DNA of 64,000 nucleotides from Brassica napus (GCF_020379485.1 NC_063449.1:34593473-34657472), one strand, 5' to 3'. Positions 45,581 through 58,135 are shown, numbered from the stretch's first letter. The notes: a model not told the origin generated them from the sequence alone. Numbers and translations: made by a program.

Positions 45581-48500
45581 ATGTCAACCTCTCAGGCGAC
45601 TTCCTCTGAAACAATTCAGCTGTCTGATTCCCCTCACCTGCTCAACATTAACATGACAAACGTCACCAAGCTTACGGCCTCCAATTTCCTCATGTGGAGC
45701 CGTCAAGTCCACGCCCTACTCGACGGTTACGATCTCGCCGGACACATCGATGGCTCGACGATACAACCGCCTCCGACAGTCACCACCGATGGTGAACTCT
45801 CCACGAATCCAGAGTACACTCTCTGGAAGAGACAGGACAAGCTGATCTACAGCTCATTGCTTGGAGCCATTACGGTCTCCATTCAACCAATCCTCTCGAC
45901 GACGACGACATCGGCTCAGATTTGGGAAACCTTGTCTGCGACCTATGCAAAGCTGAGCCGCGCTCATATCAAAAAACTTCGACAGCAAGTTAAGGCTTGG
46001 GCCAAGGGAACCATGTCCATCGATGAGTATGTTCAAGGTTTCACAACACGCTTTGATCAGCTGGCTTTACTAGGGAAGCCATTTGACATTGAGGATCAGA
46101 TCGAATACGTTCTTGATGGTCTTTCAGAAGAATACAAACCGATTGTGGACCAGATCGAAAGCAGAGAGACGCCTCCGTCTCTTACGGAAATTCATGAAAA
46201 GCTTCTCAATCATGAAGTTAAGCTGAAGACCAAGAACACTACCTCTACAGATCAGCCGATAACAGCTAATGCAGCTCAGGTCCGGAACTTCTCTTCCAAC
46301 AACAATCGCAGCAACTCTCACAACTCGAACCGGAACAATAACAGAGGACATCAAACTTGGCAACAACAACAGCAGTTTCCACCACGCTCCGACTCAGCCC
46401 CGCGCGGTTATCAGGGTCGCTGTCAGCTGTGTGGTCAACATGGACACAGCGCACGCCGCTGTACTCAACTCCAAGGGTCTTCGTATGCGCCTGCTACAGG
46501 TCAGCAGTACAACACACCAGCCCCAACCTCCTGGCAGCCGCGTGTGAACATGGCAATGGCACAGTCCTACAATCCGAACAATTGGATTCTCGACAGCGGT
46601 GCAACACATCATCTCACCACCGACTTGAGCAGCTTCGCACTTCACCAGCCCTATACTGGCGGGGAAGAGGTCACTCTCGCTGATGGATCTACCATTCTGA
46701 TCTCACATACTGGTTCCTTTTCCTTAAACTCCCAAACTCGTCCTTTTGCCTTAAACAATGTCTTATATATTCCAAACTTACAGAAAAAATCTTATTTCTG
46801 TATACCGTCTGTGCAATACTAACAATGTGTCTGTTGAATTTTTCCCTGCCCACTTTCAGGTGAAGGATCTCAGCACGGGGGTCTGATTGCTCCAAGGCAA
46901 AACTAAAGACGAGTTGTACGAGTGGCCGGTTACATCCCGCAATACCATCACCCTATTCTCCTCACCCACGCCGAAAACATCTCTCAGCTTTTGGCACTCG
47001 CGCTTGGGACACCCATCCTCTTCTATTTTGCAATCTGTTGTTTCTCAATTTGCTTTACCTGTTTCTGATTCTTCTCAAAAACTTCCTTGTTCTCATTGCC
47101 TTATTAATAAAAGTCACAAACTTCCTTTTCATACAAACACAATCTCTTCTTCTCAACCCCTTCAGTATATCTATACAGATGTCTGGACTTCTCCCATTAC
47201 TTCTGTTGATCAATACAAATATTACCTTATCTTTGTTGATCACTTTACCCGTTATACATGGCTATACCCTCTCAAAAAAAATCCCAAGTGCGCGAAACCT
47301 TCATACAGTTCAAAGCCGTTGTGGAGAAACACTTTGCTCTGCCTATCCGTAACCTCTACTCCGACAATGGAGGAGAGTTTTTAGTGTTGCGCGCGTTCTT
47401 AGCAACCCATGGCATCTCACATTTCACTTCGCCACTTCACACTCCTGAACACAATGGCATTGCGGAACGGAAACACCGTCACATAGTTGAGACTGGTCTG
47501 ACTCTCCTACATCAGGCTGCAATCCCAACGCAGTACTGGACTTATGCTTTTGCTGCTGCGGTGTACTTGATCAACCGCCAGCCTTCACCGGTGCTCAAAA
47601 ATCAGTCTCCATATGCCAAGCTCTTCAACAAGCCGCCTAACTATCTGAAGCTCAAGGTGTTCGGGTGTGCATGTTTCCCGTGGCTTCGTCCATATGCCAA
47701 AAATAAACTGGACAACCGCTCTCTACGATGTGTGTTCCTCGGCTACTCCCTTTCTCAAAGTGCATATATGTGCCTTCACACTCCAACTGGCCACATCTAC
47801 ACGTCTCGGCATGTCACATTTATTGAGTCGGAGTTCCCATACACCACTCCTTCCACCTCAACAACCAGGGAAGAAGAGCCCGCTCAAACCACTTTCGCAC
47901 CACCTACCATGATTCCTATCTCAACGCCTACACTCGTACACTCGTCTTCAACGCCTCCCCCGGGCCAGGATCCTCACCAGACGACTTCGTCGTCAACTCG
48001 TTCTGCTTCTGCAGAGCATGATAATGCAGTGGGTTCAGGTCAGAGTTCACCGGCCACATCGTCAGGTAATGTGCAGACAAACCAACCCGACATCACCACC
48101 ACAAACTCCCAACCCTCTGTCCCGACACCACAACCAGAACAACACAATGCTCACCCTATGAAAACCCGTTCCAAAAACAATATCACCAAACCAGCCAAAA
48201 AGCTAACTCTTTTAGCCCACACTACCAAACCTATGATCCCAACGACCCTAAACCAGGCCATGCGAGATGAGAATTGGCGTCGCTCCATGAGCGCTGAGTA
48301 TGATGCTCAAATTGCCAATCATACATTTGAGTTGGTTCCACCGGCGCCTTCTCAGAATGTTATCAGCTCAAAATGGGTTCATACAATTAAATATTTAGCT
48401 AATGGTGATATTGACAGGTACAAGTCGAGATGGGTGGCTCGTGGTTTTACACAAGCGTATGGCATTGACTATGCAGAGACCTTCAGTCCCGTTGTGAAGT

Positions 48501-49771
48501 CAGTCTCCATCCGCCTTGTTCTTCACCTAGCCGTGACGCGCAACTGGCCGATCAAGCAACTCGATGTCAACAATGCGTTTCTCCAGGGCACTCTCCCTGA
48601 AGAAGTCTACGTCTCCCAACCACCAGGCTTTGTTGACCCCGATCGACCTCATCACGTCTATCGCTTGAAGAAAGCTTTGTATGGCCTCAAACAGGCTCCC
48701 CGGGCTTGGTATCAGGAACTCAAATCTTTCCTTGGTCAAATGGGGTGTGTTAATTCTTGTGCTGATACATCGGTCTTCATCTACCTACATGGTTCTCACG
48801 TTCTCTACGTCCTCGTCTACGTAGACGACATCATCATCACCGGTAGCAGCCCTTCTTTGGTCTCTGCATGCATACATGTTCTGGCCTCTCGCTTCTCTCT
48901 CAAAGATTCCACCGACTTACATTATTTTTTGGGAATTGAAGTCCCACGCACTCGCACTGGCCTTCACTTGATGCAACGCAAGTACATTGTCGACTTGCTC
49001 ACCAAGCTACATATGCTTGATGCGAAGCCTGTCTCTACGCCTCAAGCCACCACGCCAAAGCTCTCGCTATCGTCCGGTACTCCACTTCTCGATCCCAAGG
49101 AGTACCGGATGCTTATTGGAAGCCTTCAGTATCTCACTTATACTCGCCCAGACATCGCTTATAGTGTCAATCGTCTCTCGCAATTTATGCATAGAACCAC
49201 TGACATTCATTGGCAAGCGGCAAAGCGCATCCTTCGCTATCTTGCAGGTTCATTGTCGCATGGTGTCTTCATCAACAAACAGTCACCTCTTCATCTCCAT
49301 GCTTTCTCTGATGCCGACTGGGCAGGTGATACCGGCGACTTTGTTTCCACAAATGCCTATATTGTGTACCTCGGTTCGACTCCTATCGCATGGTCCTCTA
49401 AGAAACAGACGGGTGTCGCACGTTCCTCCACCGAGGCTGAGTACCGCTCAGTTGCAAATACAGCAGCAGAACTTTGTTGGATCTCGTCTCTTCTCCATGA
49501 ACTTGGTGTTACCATCCCTTCAACACCTACTGTCTATTGTGACAATGTAGGTGCTACTTATCTGAGTGCCAACCCGGTGTTCCACTCGAAAATGAAACAC
49601 TTAGCTCTTGACTTTCATTTTGTCCGCAACAATGTTCAGTCTGGAGCTCTTCGTGTCACTCATGTCTCTACACGCGATCAACTAGCAGATGCATTGACAA
49701 AACCTTTGGCAAGATCACGGTTTCAAGAACTTATGTCCAAGATTGGAGTGTTCAAACTCCCTCCATCTTGA
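45581..49771 (+). pseudogene. Copia gag-pol polyprotein, three lesions
   Basis: The first open part (45581-46822, 413 residues) holds gag (MTNVTKLTASNFLMWSRQV), a CCHC knuckle near residue 280 (CQLCGQHGHSARRC) and the protease site DSGA near residue 334. The frame then shifts at an A-run (46784-46789), meets a TGA at 46884-46886, and continues as WHSRLGHPSSSIL and the integrase zinc-binding HH-CC. It shifts back at a second A-run (47274-47281). The rest (to 49771) has the integrase core (LYSDNGGEF, EHNGIAERKHR), reverse transcriptase (SRWVARGFTQAYGIDYAETF; YVDDIIITG), RNase H (DADWAGD) and the end LADALTKPLARSRFQELMSK. The two A-run shifts cancel, so only about 490 bp is out of frame. Movement in trans or assembly error are both possible. 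Confidence 0.92.
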
Positions 49772-49778
49772 GGGGGTG

Positions 49779-49901
49779 TGTAGAGAATAAGTATAGAAGG
49801 GTCTTTTAGTAAATATGTAATCCCTAGTATATACCTCTTGTATACAGTATAAATACTGTCGTATACATTCTAATAAACTCAATTCAGTCAATACATCTAT
49901 A
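49779..49901 (+). repeat. 3' LTR of the copia element
   Basis: 123 bp, one substitution from the 5' LTR. It is followed by the target duplication tggag and then the rest of the CLE1 copy. Confidence 0.95.
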
Positions 49902-50008
49902 TGGAGAACCTAATAGAGAGAGCCTTTAACGAGTCCAAGAGACTTAGTCCTGGAGGTCCTGATCCTCGTCATCACTAAGTACTACTCTCGTCTATATAAA
50001 TTTGCAGG

Positions 50009-50198
50009 CAGTGCCGGCAATGAACACATTCATGTAATGCATTTGAATGGGGTTCTGGAGGTCATATTTGTTTTCATAAAATGTAAATTATTATAAAAAA
50101 TAAAATCTTGCGTAAACTATTAAATATATTTAATTGATATTAAAATTAAAAATTTTAATTTTTATATGGGGGGTTTTCGAAAAACTCAGGACCGGTAC
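50009..50198. other. Insertion of about 190 bp relative to CLE1 copy A
   Basis: Copy A reads tttgcagggatgtgttttc. Copy B has cagtgccggcaatgaac ... aggaccggtaca in between. The block has gccgg/ccggt near its ends but no clear target duplication. Unclassified small insertion. Confidence 0.45.
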
Positions 50199-50442
50199 AT
50201 GTGTTTTCTTTCTTGATAGAAAATCAGTTTGGAAGAGAACATATTGGTCCCTTGTGTGCAGCTTTGTTTGTTCGTTTAGTGTAACAAAATACATTGAGCT
50301 GTTCGTTACACGTTTTATGAACTGTGCGTGCTTTACGTACCCTACACATTCTACAATATTTAATAGTCTACTAGAGACTAGACTGACTGTTTGCGTCCCT
50401 TACTTATTAATAGAGAACCAAAATAAAAAAATAACATTTAAT

Positions 50443-52105
50443 TCTCCTATATATTAAATGAGAAATTAATTAAGTAACTTTTGTTTAGGTATCAATCATA
50501 GAGAAAATTTAAGAAAAATTGTTACAATTTGATTGATTGAAAGATATTCAATCTTTAATTATTTTAAGTAAATTTAAAATAACTGGTAAGTCTAAACTAA
50601 TTAATACCACTTACTAAATAATTTAAATGATATTACAAATAATTTAGGATAACTAATTATCAAAATTATAGGAAGTGTAATAATGCTTGATTAATTTTTT
50701 ATATTTATATACTACTCAAAATAATTAGCAGAACACAATTTATAGAAAATGATATAATGATTTCATATTTTTATGTAACACATTATATTCATATATAAAG
50801 AATTATAATAATTATTAATGTCTTATAATGTCCATATATGTCTTATAAGTCATTTATAAAAATAACATTTATAACTATCTATCATGGCTTACAAAATTAT
50901 TTCATCTTAATTTTAAATTATTTATATGAGTTTATAAAACATTTATAAAAATAAAAATTATCATACATATTAAATGAGAAGTTACTTAAATATTTTTTTC
51001 TTACATGTCGATCATTGTGAAGTCTTAAGAAAATTGTTATGTTTTTCTGGTCGATAAATTTTAATTTTATTAAATTTATTTTAGATTTAAATTAAAAAAT
51101 AAATCTAAAACCAATTAATATCACTTGCCGAATAATATAAATTATATTACATATAATGATTTATGGAACTAATGGTTGAAATTATATAAATAATAATAAT
51201 GTTTGATAAATTCTTTGTATTTTTATAAATTAAATAACATAATGAAAGAAACTTTTATAATTTTTAATAATTATAATTAATCTAAAATAAAAGATAAGTC
51301 TAAAACTAATTATTATCACTTGCCAAATAACATAAATGATGATATTACAAATAATAATTAATGGTAGCTAATGTCAAAGTTATAGAAAGTATAATAATGT
51401 TTCATCAATTCTTTTTATATTTATATACTACATAAAATAATAAATAATAAATAATTTATAGAAATCGATATAATGATTTCATATTCATACAAAAATATAG
51501 TTGTATCAATAATACTAACTAATCCCTTATAATGTCCATATATCCTTTATAAATAATTAGGCTTTAAAAATTGGATAGATTATATTTAACGGAACATACG
51601 AGCATTACGATTTAAAAAATATTTTGCATTTAAAATAAAAAATATAGTGAATATGGTAATGTTATGATTGAAAAAAAATAATGTTATGATCGAATAGAAT
51701 TCTAAGATGGATTTTTGGTTTATTGATTGTATGTTTTATATTACTATTTAGAAAGAGAAATAAATATTTGGCAAAAAATATGTAAAAAGTAAAGAAAAAA
51801 TTAGCAAACATTGAATAAATATAACGAAATGATAATGAGAAAAATAAGAAGATGCCGAAAAGATGCATAATATGTGTTGGTGAAGTTAATGTGATAATTA
51901 CATATATAATTTTGCAAGCATTTTTTATAACTAAATATTCATCAGTTATTTTTACATCAAATTTATAGAAATTTTACGACTGATTTTCAAACTATATGAA
52001 ATTAAAAATTATATTTTTAATGTTTCAAACTATATGACATTTTATACATAATATATATATATTCATACAATATTTATATCTGCGAATTCGCAGGCAACCA
52101 CCTAA
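50443..52105 (+). mobile_element. Helitron-like non-autonomous element, about 1.66 kb
   Basis: Starts TCTCCTATATATTAAATGAGAA and ends with the perfect palindrome ctgcgaattcgcag, then gcaaccacCTAA|T, matching the 5'-TC/3'-hairpin-CTRR plan. The interior is AT-rich with internal repeats (atattaaatgagaa(g/a)tta near 50450 and 50970; taataccacttactaaataat-like blocks near 50605, 51115 and 51315). No coding sequence. It lies between two segments paralogous to the copy A spacer. Confidence 0.6.
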
Positions 52106-53557
52106 TTCAGTTTTAATTCATAGCATTAATGTCTTCTAATTTAAGATAATACACATATTAGGAAGTCTTATAATTGAGACATGAATATTAAACTTTGTGT
52201 TCACGCCATGATTACAAGCATTTCAAACTTTGGAAGGAGAAAATGAAGCTTTCATTTACTCATATATTATATTTAAATTTTATGGTCCAATTTTGATATA
52301 TATTGTATAGTGGTCTCTATATGTAGAAAATAAATTTTGCATAGATAAATTGTTTATTCCGTCAAATATTTCCATTAATATTAAAGAGTGATTGCATATA
52401 TAGATAGATTGTTTACATTTACAATCCATTACGTGCAGACAAATAAGAATCTATCTATCTATATAAAAGATTGTTTCCTTTTTCCTAGGCGCGCTATTTC
52501 AGCATCCACGTCAGAAAGTCGGAGGTTGTCGTCGCAATACGTGTCCCTTTCAGAGAAAACACATCGTTTCATAAATTTATCAATTTAATACAATTTTATC
52601 ATATATAGTTCAATATAATATCTTTTTAATATAATTGATTATGATTATATAATAGATAAAAAATAGGATAGATTTTTTTATTTTTTATTGTATAGACGAT
52701 AGCTGAATATATTAATTTATAAGAATATTTCATACGTAATTTCGAAATTATTTAAAATAATTAAATATACTTTTTGAAAAATAAGATTTTGTTAAAAAAA
52801 ATTTAAACAGATTTGTTATAATTTTAAAATAAATATATTTATATTTAAAATGAAAAGATATCAAAAGATATTATGATTAAAGTAGTTTAAAAATTCTATA
52901 TATTACTAGTCGTAATAAAATACATATAATAAAAAATTAAATGATGGTCCAAATTCAAAAAAAAAAATCAAACATGAAAAAAATCATGACTTCTATTTTA
53001 ATAGATAAGATTTAAAACTTACGTTCTCTGTTTACCTTAAGCAGGAAAAGTAACAATCTTTAGTTCCTACTTATGTTGCTACACCTCGCTCAAGCTGGGG
53101 CAGATTTATTCCCAATGGTCTAGGCTTACGTTGCGTATTGAAAGTTATGTTTTCAATACTTAATTTTATAAGACCATCTACAGTATTGTTGTAATATATT
53201 TTTGGCTCATGACATGTGAATCAAATAATTCCACATGGGATTAACTCACCTTGATCAAGATTTCCGAGTGAGACCTACCATGCATATATAACTCGCTTAA
53301 CATTAGACAAGGCATGGTCCTCTGTAAATATACGCTTACACTTTGAAGACGTTCTTCTCTTAGTTTTAAAAGGTAAATTATGATCTCCCTATTGTCATTT
53401 GTATATATTGTGTTATGTTGAATGACTTTGTATGTCTGACCTTTCGTATTTGGCGAGTTGCCGAAGGTATTGGAAAATGAAAACGAAGGCTAAGTTTTGA
53501 TATTGAAAATTGGCATTCCCCATATTGAATAGATAGGTAGAGACCATTTTTAACCGT
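52106..53557. other. AT-rich accessory DNA
   Basis: A second Helitron-type 5' start (tctatctatctatataaaag, near 52451) stands before a short GC-richer part (52490-52560), but no matching 3' end was found. 53030-53350 is more complex sequence (acacctcgctcaagctggggc, caaggcatggtcctctg) that I cannot identify. Confidence 0.4.
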
Positions 53558-54189
53558 GGGGGTGATTGGTTAGGCTTTATCTCACTACGTTAGCTTTATT
53601 TATTTTTTAAATCATTTAATTTTACCAATCATGTTGTACCTTTATTTTTGTAAGTTAAATCCTATAATATATTTCTATTAACTTTTACCAATCATGTTTT
53701 ACCTTTACTTTTAAGGCTACAGCGAAAAAATTAAAATAATTTTTTTCTTATGTATTTTAGGCAAAAAAACGTACATCTTTGTTTTATAGACTATAGAAAT
53801 TGTACAATGAAAAACTATCTATAATATCAAATAAATTAGAAAATCATAATAAAAACATCTATAAATATTTTAGTTTAATTCTGGGTGTTTTTAAAATTAT
53901 CGATTTTTTTTAAAAAAAAACATAAATATTATTTACATATCACATTTTAAATAACAGTAAAATTTTATAATTTATAAAAATCATTAATAAAAATTATTTT
54001 AGTCGACAAAAAATAATTATTTTATATATACATAACATATTTTATTTTGAAATATTTATAGTTTACAGCTACAACAAATTTAAGTACATCAAAAGTCTCT
54101 GCAAGAACATCTACAGTAACAACTTTACAGCTACAGCCAACTTAACTACAGCTAAATTCTTACCGCTACAGTCGAACCAATCATCACCC
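53558..54189. mobile_element. MITE with GGGTGATTGGTT ends
   Basis: Left end gggggtgattggttagg and right end gaaccaatcatcaccc are inverted repeats of about 14 bp with one indel. About 632 bp, AT-rich, non-coding, with ctacagc motifs near the right end. No target duplication could be confirmed. Confidence 0.55.
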
Positions 54190-54288
54190 ATATCTAGAGG
54201 GTTTCATAACCATATCAAACAAAGGAAATAAAAAGTAAGGTAAACATGAGTAAATGAAAAATAAATTATGGTAAACTTACGTTAATTA

Positions 54289-55895
54289 TCTATATAATAA
54301 AACCTAAGTACAAAAATATTATTCAAAAAATAATCAAATAAAAATAAAACAACAATCAATTACACTCTAACAATTAACAATATTATTTGTTTTAAAAATC
54401 ATAATCAGTTTGGATAGAATTGATTACTTGATAGAAACATTAATAAGTATGCATATCGTTAAATAATCAATTTTAAATTGTTATGCTATTTAAATAATTT
54501 AAGAAAAATAAAAAATTAAATTTATTCATTTTTTCTCATTATCTACCTCAATAAGTTCAAAATTAAACTTAGAAGAGAAAATAAAATATCCACATGTTCA
54601 AAAACAAATGATAAAAAGAGAAATAATCCATGATATAGTATATATATATATTGAGTTTCAACTATGATTTTAAGTAATGTTATTTTACTTACTTTTATAG
54701 TTAAGGTATAAAAACATTGAAAAATCTAAAATAATTACATTAATAAAAAAAGAAAAATTTCCTATTAATTTATTAAGCCTTTAAATTCTAATAAGAACAA
54801 CAAGACAAATAGTGAAGATTAATATTATTTTAAGTTGAAAATAAATGAAATATTTTTTTAAATATAAAAATTTAAGGTAGCTTTAAATAACTTTCACTTT
54901 CTTATTACCCGTACATACGAACGGGTTTAATCCTACATCTCAAAATAGTTAATCTTTTGAGTAAAAATATTATAAATATCATCATGAAATCATATTTTTG
55001 TACAAAACAAATAAATTTTAAAAGATTATTAAAGAAATTGAAATAAATTAAAGAAAGTATTATAATATAAAAAAATCAATCATCCAAAAATTAAAAAATA
55101 AACGGAGTTCAACAACAAGGACGAAAAAATAATTTATATCTATTTTCATCATCTTTATTATTATTTGAGTATTTTTTGGTTCCATAAATACGACCTTAAA
55201 TAATTGAAATATTTCAAACTGAAACAATTAGATTTGCACTTTTATTTTTAAATTTTTTTTTAATAACCCGGTGTATCCTTGCCCCACCGAAGTGGGTCCA
55301 GACTAGCGGTGAATATCCGTAGCAGTCTACGTTATCGGCCGGAGAACGCCTCGGTCACCGGATGCTGGGAGAGTCCGGATGTTAAATTTTTCCCTCAATG
55401 GCCAGCAGGATTCAAACCGGATCCGTGTCATATTTTATCATTCTACTCAGTTCTTCAATATCATATTCAATATAATATAAACCGTAACGAAATTCAATCA
55501 TGTTGAATCCAATCGGCTCATAAAAATGATAACCATGAGAACAACGAGACCATTTTAAGAGCCCAAAATATAGAAAACTACAATCAACCAACTAACTATC
55601 GATTCATAATTATCAAAAAGAAAAGCATACAACGAAAACACCACCTATAGCTCATACACAAATAATAATATATTATACAATACAACTTATTAATATAGAC
55701 ACAAACATTGAAATGAAACATAATTAATCTTAACATACATAATTCTTCCACACATCCTAACATTTTTAAAAACCATAAACGTTATTATACACTTCTTTTC
55801 TAAGAGCTTACACAAAACACACGTAAAAATGTGCAATTATATAGTTATATACATGACACGTAACGAATATTCCGCGTATCGCAGACCGACCCTAG
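54289..55895 (+). mobile_element. Candidate Helitron-like element, about 1.6 kb
   Basis: Starts A|TCTATATAATAAAACC and ends ccgcgtatcgcagaccgacCCTAG|T, placing it between A and T as Helitrons do. An internal hairpin plus gggtttaatcctac at 54905-54935 looks like a second 3' end, so two elements may be nested here. A tRNA-like block (55262-55440) lies inside. Confidence 0.45.
55262..55440 (-). mobile_element. GC-rich tRNA-related (SINE-like) block
   Basis: A GC-rich island in AT-rich DNA with caggattcaaaccgg, the reverse of a B-box-like ggtttgaatcctg, near its right side and ccggtgtatcctt at the left. It resembles a SINE body. No A box was placed with confidence, and the 75-residue frame in it is not credible. 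Confidence 0.35.
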
Positions 55896-56569
55896 TATTA
55901 TATAATGTGTAACTTAATTATGACAAATTTGGCATGCTTTATTCTGCGTTAAGATATTGTTAAGTATTCATTATTAATACCATGGCTTGGCTTGATCTTT
56001 ACACTACACATAAGGGGTGTTTCTCTGATCTTTTTCATCAACATATAACAAGCATACATTTTTCTTATTCTCTACTAAGGGCATCGGCAACTATAGGTAT
56101 CTGGAAAGGTTTCTTGTAAAAGAAATAAATTAAATAATTCAAAAAATAGGAAAAGTGATGTGAGAGGAAAGAGAAGTCTGTTCAACAAGAGACGGTTGAA
56201 GCATTATTAATCAACTGTGCAATAATTTCTCATTTTCTTATTGGTTAGTACTTTTTAAATATTAAAACATGTGTTAAGAAATGCATCGAGAGCTTTAACC
56301 AATGCATATGGCCTAAAGCAATTTTCATCAATAGCATCAATGAATCTGATGAAAAAAAAATGTTTGCAACAAATATTTAAATATGTAATCATCCGTCTTT
56401 GCAAAATATACAATGCTGCGGATGAAAAAAAAATGGTTGCAACAAATATTTAAATATGTAATGTCTAATGCTAAAAAGCTCTTTATCAAAAAAGAAGGGT
56501 CTAATGTTAAATAAATGTCTAAAAGTATTTTATATAATCATCTCTCTCCGTTCAAGACACTGGTCTTTA
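55896..56569. other. Intergenic with a 73-bp tandem duplication
   Basis: gatgaaaaaaaaatg(t/g)ttgcaac followed by aaatatttaaatatgtaat appears at 56348-56394 and again at 56421-56462. Just before it, gggcatcggcaactatagg near 56080 resembles the end of a small DNA element. No gene. Confidence 0.5.
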
Positions 56570-56577
56570 GCTAGTAT

Positions 56578-57099
56578 CCCTGTTCGGGAAAGCGCTAGGC
56601 GCTAGTCGGACGGTCGGGTTGGGCCTAGCGCCTAAAGAGAAAATCGGAGATTAATCGGAAATTAAGCAGGGCAGAATTTTTAGATGGTTTACTATGTTAT
56701 AAAACATGTTAATCTTTAATTGTGTATAACATTAATACATTTTCATGTCTAAGATTTATAAAACACACAAATAGAATATATAAACTTAATATAGTGTAAT
56801 TTTCATCAAAATTATGAATATAAATGATATTTATAAAATTTTAGATCAAATAAATAAATAAAAATATTATTAAAAATAAAAAAAATAAAAAAATAAAATA
56901 AAAAAATAAAATAAAAAATAAATAAATAAATAGATTAGGCGGCCGCCTAGGCGGCTAGACGGTCATTTAGGCGGCCAGACGGTCATTTAGGCGGTCTAGG
57001 CGAAAAAAAATCGGATATCCAATTTTTTAAACCGATTTGGCATAAATCGGGGCGGAAAAGTAACGCGTAACGCCTAGACAGCCGAATTTTAGAACAGGG
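56578..57099. mobile_element. hAT-type MITE, 522 bp, 8-bp target duplication
   Basis: Ends ccctgttcggg and agaacaggg are inverted (8 bp perfect). The flanks carry the perfect 8-bp direct repeat gctagtat (56570-56577 and 57100-57107). The interior has gcgctaggcgctag and repeated ggcggtctaggcg / ggcggccagacggtcatt motifs around an A/T-rich centre. Non-coding. Confidence 0.88.
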
Positions 57100-57107
57100 G
57101 CTAGTAT

Positions 57108-57235
57108 ACAGTAAAAGTGAGTGACATAATTTAATTTATCATGTTTGTATTCCCTAATGTCTCGCGTAGATACACGATTTAAAATTAAGTTTGAAAAATA
57201 TATATCATTTCTGGACTCTTTCTCCTCATCTTCCA
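57108..57235. repeat. Copy-B segment paralogous to 22190-22330
   Basis: agtaaaagtgagtgac, tttatcatgtttgtattcc and acgatttaaaattaagtttg match the spacer between CLE1 and the glycosyltransferase of copy A in order. It is a surviving island of the duplicated segment between insertions. Confidence 0.8.
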
Positions 57236-57884
57236 CAAATTAAACATATTAGAGATTTTTTCGGGCTGCTCCCGGATTTCTTTCCTTTATTTTAATTTAA
57301 ATAGTTTATTATATAATCTGTATTTGACTACATATTTTACACTTAGACTGAAAATGCTATATAAATTATTAGAAAATTTTGCTATTTTGTATTGGTTTTG
57401 GTGACTAAAGTTTTAAAATTATTAAAGTTCAAATTTTTTTCTTTCATTGTCAAAATACATATAACTTGGTAAACAAACTGAATAAGAAAATAAATTAAAC
57501 TTTAGTTGAAATTCAATTATTCTTTTATCTCATTTATTTGAATTTTATAAATATATGGTTAGATTAACATATAATTCAAACATTGTTTTTACGTTAAAAT
57601 TAACCAATGTATATTTTAAAATTTTTAATATTGATTATTTATTATTTGGACGTTAAAATTACCCAATGTATATTTTAAAATTTTAAAATTTATTATTTAT
57701 CTTTTGGTGATAAGAAAATGTATATAAATTCGTTCTTAAGATAGTGGTGAAATGACGAACAGTTAAAATCTAAAAGTGATGTACATTTAAAAAATTATGA
57801 ATTTATGTCAAATACTTTTGTTTTCATGCAGGAACTGCACGTACTTCCTTCTTCACCTATGTTTCCTTCATGAAAACCCTCTGT

Positions 57885-58135
57885 TCAACTGCCTCTTCGA
57901 AAAACACATAAATAGCAAGCATTAGATATGTGCACATCTGGATCCAGCTTCAGCAAACACTTTACTACTTTTTCAGTCATCTCAATGTTACCCTTTTTCC
58001 TGCGAGTAGAAAAAAAAAGAGCTCCATATAATAGTGGTTTATTCCACTGTTATGTTCTTTATCATTGCTTCGGCTTCCTCCAATAGCTCTGCTTCACCCA
58101 ACATGTTAAGAGTAGTGTTTTATTGATGGCTCAAC
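57885..58135 (-). pseudogene. PPR protein C-terminal fragment
   Basis: Minus-strand frames read MLGEAELLEEAEAMIKNIT (58128 to about 58075) and then, in another frame, GNIEMTEKVVKCLLKLDPD followed by ISNACYL (about 58005-57925). These are the end of a pentatricopeptide array and the E-type motif of plant organelle RNA-binding PPR proteins. Frame breaks and the missing repeats show a fragment only. Confidence 0.6.

Larger units (their letters stand above)
45357..49901 (+). mobile_element. Ty1/copia LTR retrotransposon, 4,545 bp, young
   Basis: Two 123-bp LTRs (45357-45479 and 49779-49901) differ at one position (gtatatattc against gtatacattc). The 5-bp target duplication is tggag (45352-45356 and 49902-49906). 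LTR ends are TG...TA, a known non-canonical form, not TG...CA. The primer-binding site tggtatcagagc (45480-45491) matches the initiator Met-tRNA 3' end, and a purine tract gagggggtg (49770-49778) precedes the 3' LTR. Domain order gag, protease, integrase, reverse transcriptase, RNase H is that of copia. Inserted in the second CLE1 copy, same strand. Confidence 0.96.
45198..49978 (+). pseudogene. CLE1 copy B, interrupted by a copia retrotransposon
   Basis: ATG at 45198 opens a CLE precursor very similar to CLE1: signal peptide MANLKFWLCLFLICVSFSGS, then RPMQQLFANAEENQRGRMMR. After codon 53 the gene is cut at 45356 by the retrotransposon. It resumes at 49907 in the same frame as NLIERAFNESKRLSPGGPDP with the full CLE motif and stop at 49976-49978. 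Removing the element and one copy of the 5-bp duplication leaves an open 76-residue precursor, so the insertion is the only coding lesion. Read as is, the peptide ends three codons inside the LTR (MECRE) without the CLE motif. Confidence 0.9.

Noticed and set aside
50443..55900. Direct repeats that might form a CRISPR-like or satellite array
   Set aside because: Spacing and unit length are irregular, the repeats are AT-rich element interiors, and the genome is eukaryotic.
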